Origin: Pseudomonas cichorii
GTDB lineage: Bacteria; Pseudomonadota; Gammaproteobacteria; Pseudomonadales; Pseudomonadaceae
Direction: 5' to 3'
NCBI RefSeq assembly: GCF_018343775.1
Contig: NZ_CP074349.1
Span: 434,001 to 498,000 of the forward strand
DNA: 64,000 nt
Position numbers and translations under genes: made by a program
Shown: positions 39,362 to 48,875 of the stretch, in pieces
How positions within the stretch are numbered: the stretch's first letter is position 1
How the letters are laid out: every line of letters starts with the position of its first letter
Notes under the pieces: model-generated
Seen by the model: only the letters and a program-made list of their open reading frames with translations
What the model was told of the DNA's origin: nothing
Databases searched by the model: none

Positions 39362-40834
39362 TTAAAACACCGATGCGTAATCGCCCAGTTCCACCTGTAC
39401 GGATTTGATGCGTGTGTATTGCGCCAGTGAGCTGATGCCGTTTTCGCGGCCCACGCCCGATTGCTTGTAGCCACCGACCGGCATTTCTGCCGCAGACTCG
39501 CCCCAGGTATTGATCCAGCAGATGCCGGCTTCAAGCTGGTGAATCACGCGGTGCGCACGGTTCAGGTCGCGGGTGACGATACCGGCTGCCAGGCCGAAGT
39601 CGGTGTCGTTGGCGCGGCGGATCACTTCGTCTTCGCTGTCGTAACCGAGGATGCTCATCACCGGGCCGAAGATTTCTTCGCGCACGATGGTCATCTCGTC
39701 GGTGCAGTCGGTGAACACGGTCGGCGCCACGAAGGCACCTTTGGCGAGGTCGCCTTCGGTCAGGCGTTCGCCGCCGCACAGCAGGCGCGCACCTTCTTCC
39801 TTGCCCTTGGTGATGTAGCCCAGCACGCTTTCCATATGCTCGAAGCTGACCAGCGGGCCGAAGTTGGTGTTGTCATCTTCCGGGTTGCCGATGCGGATGC
39901 GTTTTACGCGCTCCAGGATTTTGGCTTCCAGTTGTGCCTTCAGGGCGTTGGGGACGAAAACCCGCGTGCCGTTGGTGCAGACCTGACCGGAGCTGTAGAA
40001 GTTGGCCATCATTGCAATGTCGGCGGCGCGATCCAGGTCCGCGTCGTCGAAGATGATCAGCGGCGACTTGCCGCCCAGTTCCATGGTCACTTCCTTGAGC
40101 GAAGAACTCGACGCGCTGGCCATGACTTTCTTGCCGGTGTCGGTGCCGCCGGTGAAGGAAACCTTTTCGATGCGCGGGTGCTCGGTGATCCAGGTACCGA
40201 CTTCACGGCCGCTGCCGGTCAGCACGTTGAACACGCCATCGGGTACGCCGGCTTCGGTGTAGATTTCCGCCAGTTTCAAGGTGGTCAGGGAAGTGACTTC
40301 ACTCGGCTTGAAGATCATCGCGTTGCCCGCTGCCAGTGCCGGAGCGGATTTCCACAGGGCAATCTGGATCGGGTAGTTCCAGGCGCCGATACCGGCCACC
40401 ACACCCAGCGGCTCGCGGCGGGTGTAGACGAAGGAAGAATTACGCAGCGGGATCTGTTCGCCCTCGATGGCGGGGACCAGACCTGCGTAGTACTCCAGCA
40501 CATCGGCGCCGGTCACGACGTCGACATAACGGGTTTCGGAATAAGCCTTGCCGGTATCCAGGGTTTCCAGTGCTGCCAGTTCATCGTTGCGCTCGCGCAG
40601 GATGTCCACGGCACGGCGCAGGATGCGCGAGCGCTCCATCGCGGTCATGGCGGCCCAGATCTTCTGGCCTTTTTCTGCACTGGCGACAGCGCGTTCGACA
40701 TCGTCTTTGCCTGCACGTTGTACTTGCGCGAGCACTTCGCCATTCGCCGGGTTGATGGCATCGAAAGTGGCGGGGTTGCTGGCGTCTACGTAGCCGCCAT
40801 GGATATAGAGTTTCTGCAATTCAAAACGGGCCAT
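39362..40834 (-). CDS. betB: Betaine-aldehyde dehydrogenase BetB
   Basis: A 490-residue aldehyde dehydrogenase. It has the nucleotide-binding and catalytic blocks [17 protein letters not shown] (catalytic Glu region) and [13 protein letters not shown] (catalytic Cys), and the C-terminus [13 protein letters not shown] typical of betaine-aldehyde dehydrogenases. It converts betaine aldehyde to glycine betaine with NAD(P)+ in the cytoplasm. The start ATG 40834 follows GAGGACTTT. It sits between betI and betA. Confidence 0.97.
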   Translation of the reverse strand: MARFELQKLYIHGGYVDASNPATFDAINPANGEVLAQVQRAGKDDVERAVASAEKGQKIWAAMTAMERSRILRRAVDILRERNDELAALETLDTGKAYSETRYVDVVTGADVLEYYAGLVPAIEGEQIPLRNSSFVYTRREPLGVVAGIGAWNYPIQIALWKSAPALAAGNAMIFKPSEVTSLTTLKLAEIYTEAGVPDGVFNVLTGSGREVGTWITEHPRIEKVSFTGGTDTGKKVMASASSSSLKEVTMELGGKSPLIIFDDADLDRAADIAMMANFYSSGQVCTNGTRVFVPNALKAQLEAKILERVKRIRIGNPEDDNTNFGPLVSFEHMESVLGYITKGKEEGARLLCGGERLTEGDLAKGAFVAPTVFTDCTDEMTIVREEIFGPVMSILGYDSEDEVIRRANDTDFGLAAGIVTRDLNRAHRVIHQLEAGICWINTWGESAAEMPVGGYKQSGVGRENGISSLAQYTRIKSVQVELGDYASVF

Positions 40835-40940
40835 AAAGTCCTCGCAAATTCATGTTGGGGGCGATGACTGATCTCAGCTTGCCGGTATGTTTGGTCAACA
40901 TTCGGTGCCAGTCGTTCGATGAAAAGGGCTCTTGAGCGCT

Positions 40941-41534
40941 TCAGTCCACCGCTTTCGCCAGTTGAAAATCCATGTATTCGTAAGCGATCTGCTGCGCCTG
41001 CTCCGTGTCGAAAGCATCGCCCGACAAGGCGCCGCGCAACCACAAACCGTCGATGAGCGCTGCCAGGCCACGGGCTGCGCTGCGAGCCTGTTCCAGCGGT
41101 AAGACGCGGCGGAACTGGCAGCACAGGTTCGAGTACAGGCGGTGATCGTTGATCCGCTGCAACCTGTGCAGTGACGGGTGATGCATGCTGGTGGCCCAGA
41201 AGGCCAGCCAGGTTTTCATCGCCGGGCCATTGACCTGGCTGGCATCGAAGTTGCCCTCGATGATGACTTGCAGATGCGCCCTGGGGCTGTCATCGGTCAG
41301 CGCCTGACGGCGTTCGCTCACGCTCTGGATCAGGGCATTCATCAGGTGGCGCATGGTCGCCGCGATCAGGCCGTTCTTGTCCTGAAAGTAGTGGCTGATG
41401 ATGCCGTTGGAGACGCCGGCCAAGCGCGCAATCAGAGCAATGCTGGCGTCGCTCATGCCGACCTGGTCCACCGCGCTGAGCGTGGCCTGGATCAGTTGCT
41501 GACGGCGGATGGGTTGCATACCAACCTTGGGCAT
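40941..41534 (-). CDS. betI: TetR-family repressor BetI
   Basis: A 197-residue regulator from ATG 41534, which gives [15 protein letters not shown] as in BetI (E. coli BetI has 195 residues). The helix-turn-helix [26 protein letters not shown] is clear. BetI represses the bet genes until choline binds. It is the first gene of betIBA, and an AT-rich inverted repeat about 50 bp upstream is a candidate operator. Confidence 0.95.
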   Translation of the reverse strand: MPKVGMQPIRRQQLIQATLSAVDQVGMSDASIALIARLAGVSNGIISHYFQDKNGLIAATMRHLMNALIQSVSERRQALTDDSPRAHLQVIIEGNFDASQVNGPAMKTWLAFWATSMHHPSLHRLQRINDHRLYSNLCCQFRRVLPLEQARSAARGLAALIDGLWLRGALSGDAFDTEQAQQIAYEYMDFQLAKAVD

Positions 41535-41584
41535 TGGTTCGGGTCTCCGTGGCTTGCTGACCCTTTTTAGCCTAGTTGTTTTTA

Positions 41585-41598
41585 ATTGAACGATCAAT
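41585..41598. promoter_or_regulatory. Candidate BetI operator upstream of betI
   Basis: ATTGAACGATCAAT is an inverted repeat (ATTGA/TCAAT) in a strongly AT-rich stretch about 50 bp before betI. Its size and position fit a TetR-type operator. The assignment is inferred from position. Confidence 0.5.
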
Positions 41599-41631
41599 CA
41601 ATAAAAAACTGTGGACGTGACAAAAGGCCTC

Positions 41632-41694
41632 TAGGAGCGAATTCATTCGCGAGAAAACCGGGCCGATTTTGTGGGAGGGAGCTTGCTCGCGACG
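41632..41694. repeat. Two REP elements of different types between choV and betI
   Basis: TAGGAGCGAATTCATTCGCG (about 41633-41652), and then GTGGGAGGGAGCTTGCTCGC at 41671-41690. They lie between choV and betI, where they could form a 3'-end structure for the choXWV transcript. Confidence 0.75.
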
Positions 41695-41736
41695 AGGCCG
41701 TCTGAAGCGACCAAGCCCTCTCTCACAGAGAAATAT

Positions 41737-42915
41737 TTACCCCAGATTCTTGCCCAGCAGTGCGTGATACAACTCGCTGTCGCCCAGAATACCGACCACC
41801 TTGTCGCCATCCTGCAGCACCAGCTTATTGCCGGTCTGGTAGCGGATCTGCAAAGCATCGCGCATGCCGATATTGGAGTGAACCAGTGTCGGACGGCGAT
41901 CCAGGCTGGCGACGTCCTGGCCCGGTGTCCAGTTCTGCAAATCGAGCTGCGCAGCCCCCTGGCGAGCGCTTTTGATCACGTTGCCTTCGGCCAGATCCAG
42001 CCAGGAATCCACGCCTGGGTCCAGGCACACGGAACCGTTGATCCGGGTGCAATTGTCGACCGTGCGCATCAGGCTGCGGCCGCACAGCACATTGAGCGGA
42101 TTGGTGTGGGCAACGAAGGTTCGTACATAGTCATCGGCGGGGTTAAGGACGATTTCTTCGGGCACGCTGTACTGAATGATCCGGCCGTCTTTCATGATGG
42201 CGATGCGGCTGCCCAGCTTGAGGGCTTCATCCAGGTCGTGGCTGACGAAAACGATGGTCTTGCTCAGTTTGCTTTGCAGGGCCAGCAGTTCGTCCTGCAG
42301 GCCCTGGCGGATCAGCGGGTCGAGCGCAGAGAAAGGCTCGTCCATCAGCAGAATGTCGGCGTCCATCGCCAGTGCCCGTGCCAGGCCGACACGCTGCTGC
42401 ATGCCGCCGGACAGTTCATCGGGCTTCTTGTTGCGCCATTGAGTCAGGCCGACCAGTTCCAGTTTTTCGTCGACCAGCTTGCGTCGTTCCTTTTCCGGTC
42501 GCCCCTGCATTTCCAGGCCGAAGCTGATGTTCTCGCGTACGGTCAGCCAGGGCATCAGGGCGAACTTCTGGAACACCATCGCGATGCGCTGGGTGCGCAT
42601 CATTTTCAGTTCTGCCGCCGTGCAGTTGGCGATGTTGATCTGCGAGCCTTCATGCTCGACATACAACGAACCACGGCTGACGGTATTGAGACCGTTGATG
42701 CAGCGCAACAGACTGGACTTGCCCGAGCCTGACAGGCCCATCAGGACACAGATTTCGCCTTTCTCGATTTCCAGGGTGGCTTTTTCCACGCCGACGATCT
42801 GGCCGATTTTTTTCAGGATCTGGTCACGCGTGAGGCCTTGGTCCAGCAGCTTGAGAGCCTCACGCGGATCCTTGGCGAAGATGACGTCTACCTGGTCGAA
42901 TTTGATGATACTCAT
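41737..42915 (-). CDS. choV: Choline ABC transporter ATP-binding protein ChoV/CbcV
   Basis: A 392-residue ABC ATPase of the osmoprotectant/ProV class: Walker A GLSGSGKSS, Q-loop VFQKFALMPW, signature LSGGMQQRVGLARAL, Walker B ILLMDEPFSALDP and H-loop VSHD. A C-terminal CBS-like module (about residues 280-390) ends in VLQDGDKVVGILGDSELYHALL. It powers choline uptake with ChoW and ChoX. Its ATG overlaps the choW stop (ATGA). Confidence 0.93.
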   Translation of the reverse strand: MSIIKFDQVDVIFAKDPREALKLLDQGLTRDQILKKIGQIVGVEKATLEIEKGEICVLMGLSGSGKSSLLRCINGLNTVSRGSLYVEHEGSQINIANCTAAELKMMRTQRIAMVFQKFALMPWLTVRENISFGLEMQGRPEKERRKLVDEKLELVGLTQWRNKKPDELSGGMQQRVGLARALAMDADILLMDEPFSALDPLIRQGLQDELLALQSKLSKTIVFVSHDLDEALKLGSRIAIMKDGRIIQYSVPEEIVLNPADDYVRTFVAHTNPLNVLCGRSLMRTVDNCTRINGSVCLDPGVDSWLDLAEGNVIKSARQGAAQLDLQNWTPGQDVASLDRRPTLVHSNIGMRDALQIRYQTGNKLVLQDGDKVVGILGDSELYHALLGKNLG

Positions 42916-43757
42916 GCGTCGGACCCTACCTTGGCTTCGGGTTGTTTGCAGATACGGTCGAGCATGATTGCCAGCAATACGATCGCCAGACCGGCTTCGA
43001 AGCCCAGGGCGATATCAGCGGTGTTCAGTGCATTGACCACGGGTTTGCCCAGACCGTCGGCACCCACCAGTGCTGCGATCACCACCATCGACAGCGACAG
43101 CATGATGCACTGGGTAATGCCTGCCGCGATGCTGGGCATGGCGTATGGCAGTTCAATACGGGTCAGCAACTGGCGACGTGACGAGCCAAAGGCCTTGCCC
43201 GCATCGAGCAGTTCATGGGGCACATCGCGAATGCCCAGATACGTCAGGCGGATCGGCGCGGCGATGGCGAAGACCACTGTGGAAATCAGACCAGGCACCA
43301 CGCCCAGGCCGAACAGGGTCAGGGTTGGAATCAGGTACACGAAGGTCGGTACGGTCTGCATCAGGTCCAGCAGCGGACGGATGACGGTGTAGAACATGGG
43401 TTTGTGGGCAGCGATGATGCCCAGCGGCACACCGATGACCACGCAGACCAGTGTGGCGAACAGCACCTGGGCCAGTGTTTCCATGGTTTCCTGCCAGTAA
43501 TGCAGGTTCAGGATCAGCAGGAAGGCCAGGATGACGAATACCGTCAGGCCCCATTTGCGCTGGATGTAATGCGCCAGTGCCGCAATCAGGCCAATCAATA
43601 CCAACGGGTTGAACCAGGTCAGGCCGAAGGTCAGGCCGTGGATCATCATTTCCAGGGTCGAGGCAATGGCATCGAAGTAGTTGGCGCCGTTTTGCGTCAA
43701 CCAGTCGACAAAGGCCGCGATGTACTCGCCCAGAGGGATTTTATGGTCAGTCAGCAT
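42912..43757 (-). CDS. choW: Choline ABC transporter permease ChoW/CbcW
   Basis: A 281-residue inner-membrane permease of the ProW type. About six hydrophobic helices are seen, with the EAA-loop GIRDVPHELLDAGKAFGSSRRQLLTRIELPYAMP typical of binding-protein-dependent permeases. It forms the choline channel with ChoV. It overlaps choV by 4 bp and lies 63 bp after choX, so all three are one transcript. Confidence 0.94.
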   Translation of the reverse strand: MLTDHKIPLGEYIAAFVDWLTQNGANYFDAIASTLEMMIHGLTFGLTWFNPLVLIGLIAALAHYIQRKWGLTVFVILAFLLILNLHYWQETMETLAQVLFATLVCVVIGVPLGIIAAHKPMFYTVIRPLLDLMQTVPTFVYLIPTLTLFGLGVVPGLISTVVFAIAAPIRLTYLGIRDVPHELLDAGKAFGSSRRQLLTRIELPYAMPSIAAGITQCIMLSLSMVVIAALVGADGLGKPVVNALNTADIALGFEAGLAIVLLAIMLDRICKQPEAKVGSDA

Positions 43758-43820
43758 GGTATCGATTGTCCGCTTGCGGGAAGAATGGGACAGCAGGCGG
43801 GCAGGCCGCCTGCCATCGTC

Positions 43821-44768
43821 TTACTGTGTCAGTTTGGCCTTTGCAGCCTCCAGGCCTGGCTTGCCGTCTACGGTGGTGACTCCGGCGAGCCAGGTGTCGA
43901 GCACTTGAGGGTTGTTCTTGATCCACGCCTTGGCGGCGGCATCGGGTTTCATCTTGTCGTCCAGTACATTGCCCATCAGGGTACTTTCCATGTTCAGGGT
44001 GAACGAGAGATTCTTCAGCAACTGGCCGACGTTGCTGCACTCTTGCACGTAACCCTTGCGTGTATTGGTGAAGATAGTGGCCTGGCCGAAGTTGGGCCCG
44101 AAATACTCGTCGCCACCGGTCAGGTACTGCATCTTGAAGCGGGTATTCATCGGATGGGGTTCCCATCCCAGGAAGACCACGTCCGTAGAACGACGCGTGG
44201 CACGGTCAACCTGCGACAGCATGCCGGCCTCACTGGATTCGACGACCTTGAAGCCTGCGTCCTTCAGGCCGAAGGCGTTCTTGTCGATCATGCTCTGGAT
44301 CAGGCGATTGCCGTCGTTGCCCGGTTCGATCCCGTAGATCTTGCCGTCGAGCTCTTTCTTGAATTTGGCTATATCGGAGAAGTCCTTCAGGCCCTTGTCG
44401 TAAAGCGCCTGTGGAACGGCCAGCGTGTACTTGGCGTTTTCGAGGTTGGCGCGAACGGTTTCCACGGTGCCCGCTTCGCGGTAGGCCTTGATGTCGTTTT
44501 CCATGGTGGGCATCCAGTTGCCCAGGAAGACGTCCATGTTCTTGCCATCAGCCAGGGACTTGTAGGTCACGGGAACTGAAATCATGGTGGTCTTGGTCTG
44601 GTAGCCCAGAGACTCGAGTACGACGCTGGTCACCGCAGTGGTGACGGTAATGTCAGTCCAGCCGACGTCCGAGAATTTGACTGTGTGACAGGCTTCTGGC
44701 TCGGCGGCCTGGGCCAGCAGCGGCAAACCGAGCGTGGCGGCCAACAGCAAGGATTTAGAACCTTTCAT
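43821..44768 (-). CDS. choX: Choline-binding periplasmic protein ChoX/CbcX
   Basis: A 315-residue exported binding protein of the OpuAC class with a signal peptide (MKGSKSLLLAATLGLPLLAQA). Mature segments CHTVKFSDVGWTDITVTTAVT and FLGWEPHPMN carry Trp residues of the kind that form the aromatic box for quaternary ammonium. The start ATG 44768 has AGGAG upstream. It is the first gene of choXWV and feeds choline to BetA/BetB. Tandem repeats 150-190 bp upstream may bind GbdR. Confidence 0.94.
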   Translation of the reverse strand: MKGSKSLLLAATLGLPLLAQAAEPEACHTVKFSDVGWTDITVTTAVTSVVLESLGYQTKTTMISVPVTYKSLADGKNMDVFLGNWMPTMENDIKAYREAGTVETVRANLENAKYTLAVPQALYDKGLKDFSDIAKFKKELDGKIYGIEPGNDGNRLIQSMIDKNAFGLKDAGFKVVESSEAGMLSQVDRATRRSTDVVFLGWEPHPMNTRFKMQYLTGGDEYFGPNFGQATIFTNTRKGYVQECSNVGQLLKNLSFTLNMESTLMGNVLDDKMKPDAAAKAWIKNNPQVLDTWLAGVTTVDGKPGLEAAKAKLTQ

Positions 44769-45474
44769 GGGGTGGACTCCTGTGAATTCTGTCTATTCAT
44801 CTCATCAGCAACGGGGCGCTGACGCGGCTTGTTGTGTTGGCAAAGTGTCTTGCGAAGCTCTTTCACTGCGCCCGGCGATCGAGTCGAAGCCGATCATGTA
44901 ACAGTGAAAATCAAACGCCTACAGGGGGCGTCGTATCCAGTACAGGCGGGGTCGCATCCAGTGTGAGCAACGTCGCTTACAGCTTTTTTCCCACCTGCAA
45001 GCGCACTTTTACCGGGTTGGGCCAGCTAAAAACGGCCAGATAATGGAGACGACAACGTGTATTGAAGTTCACTTGTACGGCGCCTTCTTGCCTTTGGACA
45101 GCGAATGGCTTGCTCGCTTTTCGATCATACCTGTCAGGAACCGCCACCTTTTAGCGCGAAAAGAATGGGTTATGGCGCCGTGCTATTGCCCTGTGCGATG
45201 AGTGACACCGTTGGGCAACATCGTTCGTTCCCGTTTCCCGAAAGTGCTACCGAACTGCTCACGCTTCCTTGTCGTGCGTGGCTCGCACGTCGCAATTGGA
45301 TACGCCGGTCGCACCTGAATAGACACATCACGACGTCGCTTTCAGGGGTTATTGAATGGCTATTCAGTTTTCGGCATGGGATTTGCGATGGGGTTGGAAG
45401 GCCATGCATGAAGCAAGGCTACTAAGAAGAGCCTCGCCTGAGGCCAACTACCGCCAAGAGTGAGGAGATACGTG
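44769..45474. promoter_or_regulatory. choX-gbdR divergent control region with 21-bp tandem repeats
   Basis: A 706-bp gap between choX (minus) and gbdR (plus). Two 21-bp tandem repeats (44921-44941 and 44942-44962) match at 18 of 21 positions and share GTCG(T/C)ATCCAGT. A degenerate third unit follows at 44963-44983. Such two-helical-turn direct repeats are typical of AraC-family operators, so this is a candidate GbdR site for choX. The short open frames inside (44834-45043, 45105-45425) look non-coding. No other structure was recognised. Confidence 0.6.
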
Positions 45475-46578
45475 ATGACTTCGTTCAATGCAGGGGCACA
45501 ACCCCAGAACCGCGCGCCACAGTCCATCGGCTTTCTGTTGCTGGACAACTTCACCCTGATCTCACTCGCATCGGCGGTCGAACCCCTGCGCATGGCCAAT
45601 CAGCTTTCCGGTCGTGAACTCTATCGCTGGACCACCCTGAGCGTGGACGGCAACCAGGTCTGGGCCAGTGATGGTCTGCAGATCACTCCGGATGCCGCGA
45701 TGCAAAAGGCACCGGCACTGGACACTATCATTGTCTGTGGCGGCGTCGGGATTCAGCGCACCGTTACCCGTGAGCACGTTAGCTGGCTGCAGAGCCAGGC
45801 CCGCCAGTCCCGTCGCCTGGGCGCCGTGTGTACTGGCAGTTGGGCATTGGCCTGTGCGGGCCTGCTCGATGGTTTCGATTGCAGTGTTCACTGGGAATGT
45901 CTGGCGGCGATGCAGGAAGCTTTCCCGCGTGTCTCGATGAGCACTCGCTTGTTCACTCTGGACCGCAACCGTTTCACCAGTTCTGGTGGCACCGCGCCGC
46001 TGGACATGATGCTGCACCTGATCAGCCGCGATCATGGCCGTGAATTGTCGGCTGCTATTTCCGAGATGTTCGTTTACGAGCGTATTCGTAACGAACAGGA
46101 TCACCAGCGCGTACCGCTCAAGCACATGCTGGGCACCAACCAGCCCAAGCTGCAGGAAATCGTGGCCTTGATGGAGGCCAATCTTGAAGAGCCGATCGAT
46201 CTGGATGAACTGGCGGTTTACGTGGCGGTTTCACGCAGGCAACTGGAGCGGTTGTTCCAGAAGTACCTGCACTGCTCGCCGTCGCGTTATTACCTCAAGC
46301 TGCGCCTGATCCGCGCCCGGCAACTGCTCAAGCAGACGCCCATGTCGATCATTGAAGTGGCATCGGTCTGTGGCTTCGTGTCGACGCCACATTTCTCCAA
46401 GTGCTACCGCGAATACTTCGGCATCCCGCCACGCGATGAGCGTGTGGGTTCAAACACGACCCAGCAAGTCGCCATGATGCCAATCCCCCAAGCCCTGGTA
46501 CTGGCCCCGCTGTCCGGCCCCATGTCGGCATTGAGTCAGGCGCGTAACGAGTCGACGTTTGCGAGCGTGCGCTTGTAA
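45475..46578 (+). CDS. gbdR: GbdR, AraC-family activator of betaine catabolism
   Basis: A 367-residue regulator from ATG 45475 (GAGGAG upstream), the same length as GbdR of P. aeruginosa. Residues about 20-190 form a DJ-1/PfpI-type sensor domain (SIGFLLLDNFTLISLASAVEPLRM, LGAVCTGSWALACAGLLDG). The C-terminal part holds the two helix-turn-helix units (DLDELAVYVAVSRRQLERLFQKY and IIEVASVCGFVSTPHFSKCYRE). In P. aeruginosa GbdR responds to glycine betaine and dimethylglycine and activates their catabolism and choline uptake genes. Confidence 0.95.
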   Translation: MTSFNAGAQPQNRAPQSIGFLLLDNFTLISLASAVEPLRMANQLSGRELYRWTTLSVDGNQVWASDGLQITPDAAMQKAPALDTIIVCGGVGIQRTVTREHVSWLQSQARQSRRLGAVCTGSWALACAGLLDGFDCSVHWECLAAMQEAFPRVSMSTRLFTLDRNRFTSSGGTAPLDMMLHLISRDHGRELSAAISEMFVYERIRNEQDHQRVPLKHMLGTNQPKLQEIVALMEANLEEPIDLDELAVYVAVSRRQLERLFQKYLHCSPSRYYLKLRLIRARQLLKQTPMSIIEVASVCGFVSTPHFSKCYREYFGIPPRDERVGSNTTQQVAMMPIPQALVLAPLSGPMSALSQARNESTFASVRL

Positions 46579-46585
46579 GGCTTTT

Positions 46586-46632
46586 TCGCGAATGAATTCG
46601 CTCCCACCGCGTAGGAGCGAATTCATTCGCGG
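46586..46632. repeat. REPIN: back-to-back inverted REP pair
   Basis: CGCGAATGAATTCGCTCC (46587-46604) and GGAGCGAATTCATTCGCG (46614-46631) are perfect inverted copies with a 9-bp spacer. The pair lies between convergent gbdR and the chemoreceptor gene. It can form a stable hairpin that may protect both 3' ends. Confidence 0.85.
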
Positions 46633-46635
46633 GTA

Positions 46636-48261
46636 TTACAAGCTAAACCGCGAAACCATGCTGTTCAGATCGACTGCCAGACGCGACAGCTCATTGCTGG
46701 CGGCTGTGGTCTGGTTGGCACCTGTGGTGGATTGGGCTGACAGGTCGCGGATGTTCACCAGATTGCGGTCAACTTCCCGGGCGACTTGAGCCTGTTCTTC
46801 GGCGGCGCTGGCGATGACCAGGTTACGTTCGTTGATTTCTTCCACCGCCGCGTGAATGGTTTCCAGCGCCAGACCGGCACCTTTGGCGATGCTCAGGGTG
46901 GATTCTGCACGTTCGGTGCTGTTGCGCATCGAGTTCACGGCCTGTTCCGTGCCACCCTGAATGCTGCCGATCATGCGTTCGATTTCGCTGGTCGATTGCT
47001 GGGTGCGATGGGCCAGGGCGCGGACTTCATCGGCGACCACCGCGAAACCACGTCCGGCTTCACCGGCGCGGGCGGCTTCAATGGCGGCGTTGAGGGCCAG
47101 CAGGTTGGTCTGGTCGGCAAGGCCGCGAATCACATCCAGTACCTTGCCGATATCGCGGGATTCCTCAGCCAGATTGCTGATGAGTTCGGCTGTGCCTTGC
47201 ACGTCGCCGCTCATGCGCTCGATGGCATTGACGGTTTCCACCACCAGATCGCGACCGTCGCCAGCCGACGTGGTTGCGCTCTTCGAGGCTTCGGAGGTGC
47301 TGGTTGCGTTGCGGGCAACCTCTTCGACGGCGCTGGTCATTTCGTTGACCGCAGTGGCTGCCTGTTCGATTTCGTTGTTCTGTTGCGACAGTCCGCGAGC
47401 ACTTTCGTCGGTGACCGCATTCAGTTCTTCTGCTGCCGAAGCCAGTTGGGTAGCTGAGCCGGAAATGCGTTGCAGGGTGTCACGCAGCTTGCCTTGCATG
47501 GTTTGCATGGCCAGCAGCAAACGGCCTGCTTCGTCGGTGCCGTCGACTTCTATCGGGCGAGTCAGGTTGCCTTCGGCGATGGTTTCGGCTGCATGCAATG
47601 CCACTGAAATCGGGCTGGTAATGCTCTTGGTCAACAGCCAGGCGAACAGGATGGTCAGCAGGGTGGCGATGATCAGCAGGCCGATGACCAGATTGAAGGC
47701 TGAAGCATATTCCTGGGCGGCCTGCTTTTTGGTGTTGTTCAACTGTTCCGTGTTGATGTCCACCAGTTTGCTGAGCACGACGTTCATCTGGTCGGAGTTG
47801 CTGAGCATTTCGTTATTGAGCAGGTCTTGCAACTCATCGACCTTGTTGGCCCGGGTCAGGACTTTCATACGGTCTTCGAGCTGGCGATATTGACCGAGCA
47901 ATTGCACGTACTGGTTGTAGAGTGCTTGCTCTTTCGGGTCACCGATCAGTCTTTCGTAAATGGCCTGGGCTTCGCTGATCTGCTTGTTGCGCATGGCCAG
48001 CAAGTCGATGGTCTTCTGCTGGATATCCGGTTCCCGATTGACCAGCAGTCGATAGGAGAGCACCCGCAGGCGGATACTCACTTCTGCAAACCGATCCAGA
48101 CTTTTGATGCTGGGAACACTGTTCTCGGCCAGGGTCTCGGTCGCTACGCGGATCTTGCTCATCTGCGAGAGCGCGAAAAAACCGAGAATCAGCATGAGTG
48201 CGCCGATCACGGCAAACCCGAGAAACGCGCGTGGCGCGATATTCATATTACGTAATGACAT
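46636..48261 (-). CDS. Methyl-accepting chemotaxis protein with 4-helix-bundle sensor domain
   Basis: A 541-residue chemoreceptor. A membrane helix at residues 12-32 is followed by a periplasmic four-helix-bundle domain (about 33-188), a second membrane helix (about 190-212) and a HAMP domain (about 213-266). The long cytoplasmic coiled coil has the conserved tip [20 protein letters not shown] and [16 protein letters not shown]. It would bind a ligand directly or through a binding protein and signal to CheA/CheW. Its location beside gbdR hints at a betaine- or choline-related ligand, but this is only context. A sigma-28-type promoter lies upstream. Confidence 0.93.
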   Translation of the reverse strand: MSLRNMNIAPRAFLGFAVIGALMLILGFFALSQMSKIRVATETLAENSVPSIKSLDRFAEVSIRLRVLSYRLLVNREPDIQQKTIDLLAMRNKQISEAQAIYERLIGDPKEQALYNQYVQLLGQYRQLEDRMKVLTRANKVDELQDLLNNEMLSNSDQMNVVLSKLVDINTEQLNNTKKQAAQEYASAFNLVIGLLIIATLLTILFAWLLTKSITSPISVALHAAETIAEGNLTRPIEVDGTDEAGRLLLAMQTMQGKLRDTLQRISGSATQLASAAEELNAVTDESARGLSQQNNEIEQAATAVNEMTSAVEEVARNATSTSEASKSATTSAGDGRDLVVETVNAIERMSGDVQGTAELISNLAEESRDIGKVLDVIRGLADQTNLLALNAAIEAARAGEAGRGFAVVADEVRALAHRTQQSTSEIERMIGSIQGGTEQAVNSMRNSTERAESTLSIAKGAGLALETIHAAVEEINERNLVIASAAEEQAQVAREVDRNLVNIRDLSAQSTTGANQTTAASNELSRLAVDLNSMVSRFSL

Positions 48262-48333
48262 GGAAGCTTCCAGAAGTCAGGCGCGTTCCATGCGTCGTAT
48301 AGAAAGAAAAGGCAATTTCGTGATGTTGGCTGC

Positions 48334-48360
48334 CTATCGGTTCTACGACGAAAGTCTTGA
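48334..48360 (-). promoter_or_regulatory. Sigma-28 (FliA) type promoter for the chemoreceptor
   Basis: On the minus strand, TCAAGACT, 11 bases, then ACCGATAG. This fits the flagellar sigma-28 consensus TAAAGTTT-N11-GCCGATAA, with the exact 11-base spacer. It ends 73 bp before the chemoreceptor ATG and points into it. Confidence 0.7.
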
Positions 48361-48641
48361 GGGCAGGGCACATACTTTGACGTGGATGAGTTTCTGGCGT
48401 TTTTTCCAGAAAATGAAAAATTGTCTGCAAGTACTTGAAACCACTGGGTTGGGCCGTTTATGAGTGATGGCACCGAGATTTTTGCTGTGCGCTTTTGTCG
48501 CAGCGGCGGTGTTCTGACGAACCGCAGGAACCCGGTGGTTAAAATGCAGTCACATGGCCCCTGAAGCCTTGCTTTGTTCTGGCATGCGTGGAGACTTTTC
48601 TTTATCGTGTGCGCCCGTTGAAATTTGCTTGAGAAATCAGA

Positions 48642-48875
48642 ATGTTGGAAACCTCCCTTAGCCAGTTGGAACAGCTTGTCGGTGATCTGGTGCAACAGAA
48701 CCAGCAACTGCAGGACACAAACGCGCAACTGAGCGCCGAACTTGCCAAAGCCAGGGATGAGAACGACAGCCTGCAATTGAGCCTGATGGAACAGGAAGAG
48801 AAACAAGGCAGTACCGCTGCGCGCATTCAGGCACTGGTCGAACGCGCAACCAGCGCCAGTGCTGTCAGCGCATGA
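48642..48875 (+). CDS. Small coiled-coil protein (ZapB-like, TIGR02449 type)
   Basis: A 77-residue, almost wholly coiled-coil protein rich in Gln/Leu/Glu heptads (SQLEQLVGDLVQQNQQLQ, LSAELAKARDENDSLQLSLM). Such short proteins occur directly upstream of zapA in Pseudomonas and may bridge ZapA to the divisome as ZapB does in E. coli. The stop overlaps the ATG of the ZapA-like gene (ATGA). The 380-bp gap before it holds the sigma-28 promoter of the divergent gene and nothing else I could recognise. Confidence 0.75.
   Translation: MLETSLSQLEQLVGDLVQQNQQLQDTNAQLSAELAKARDENDSLQLSLMEQEEKQGSTAARIQALVERATSASAVSA

Noticed and set aside
40887..40901. ATGTT/AACAT inverted repeat in the betI-betB gap as an operator
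   Set aside because: Only 5-bp arms, no promoter seen, and it lies inside the operon; too likely to be chance.
44834..45425. Two short plus-strand frames (69 and 106 residues) between choX and gbdR
   Set aside because: No ribosome-binding site or conserved pattern; composition is not protein-like and the region is better explained as regulatory.
48243..48806. 187-residue minus-strand frame upstream of the chemoreceptor
   Set aside because: It overlaps the chemoreceptor start, its sigma-28 promoter and the antisense of the ZapB-like gene, and shows no domain.
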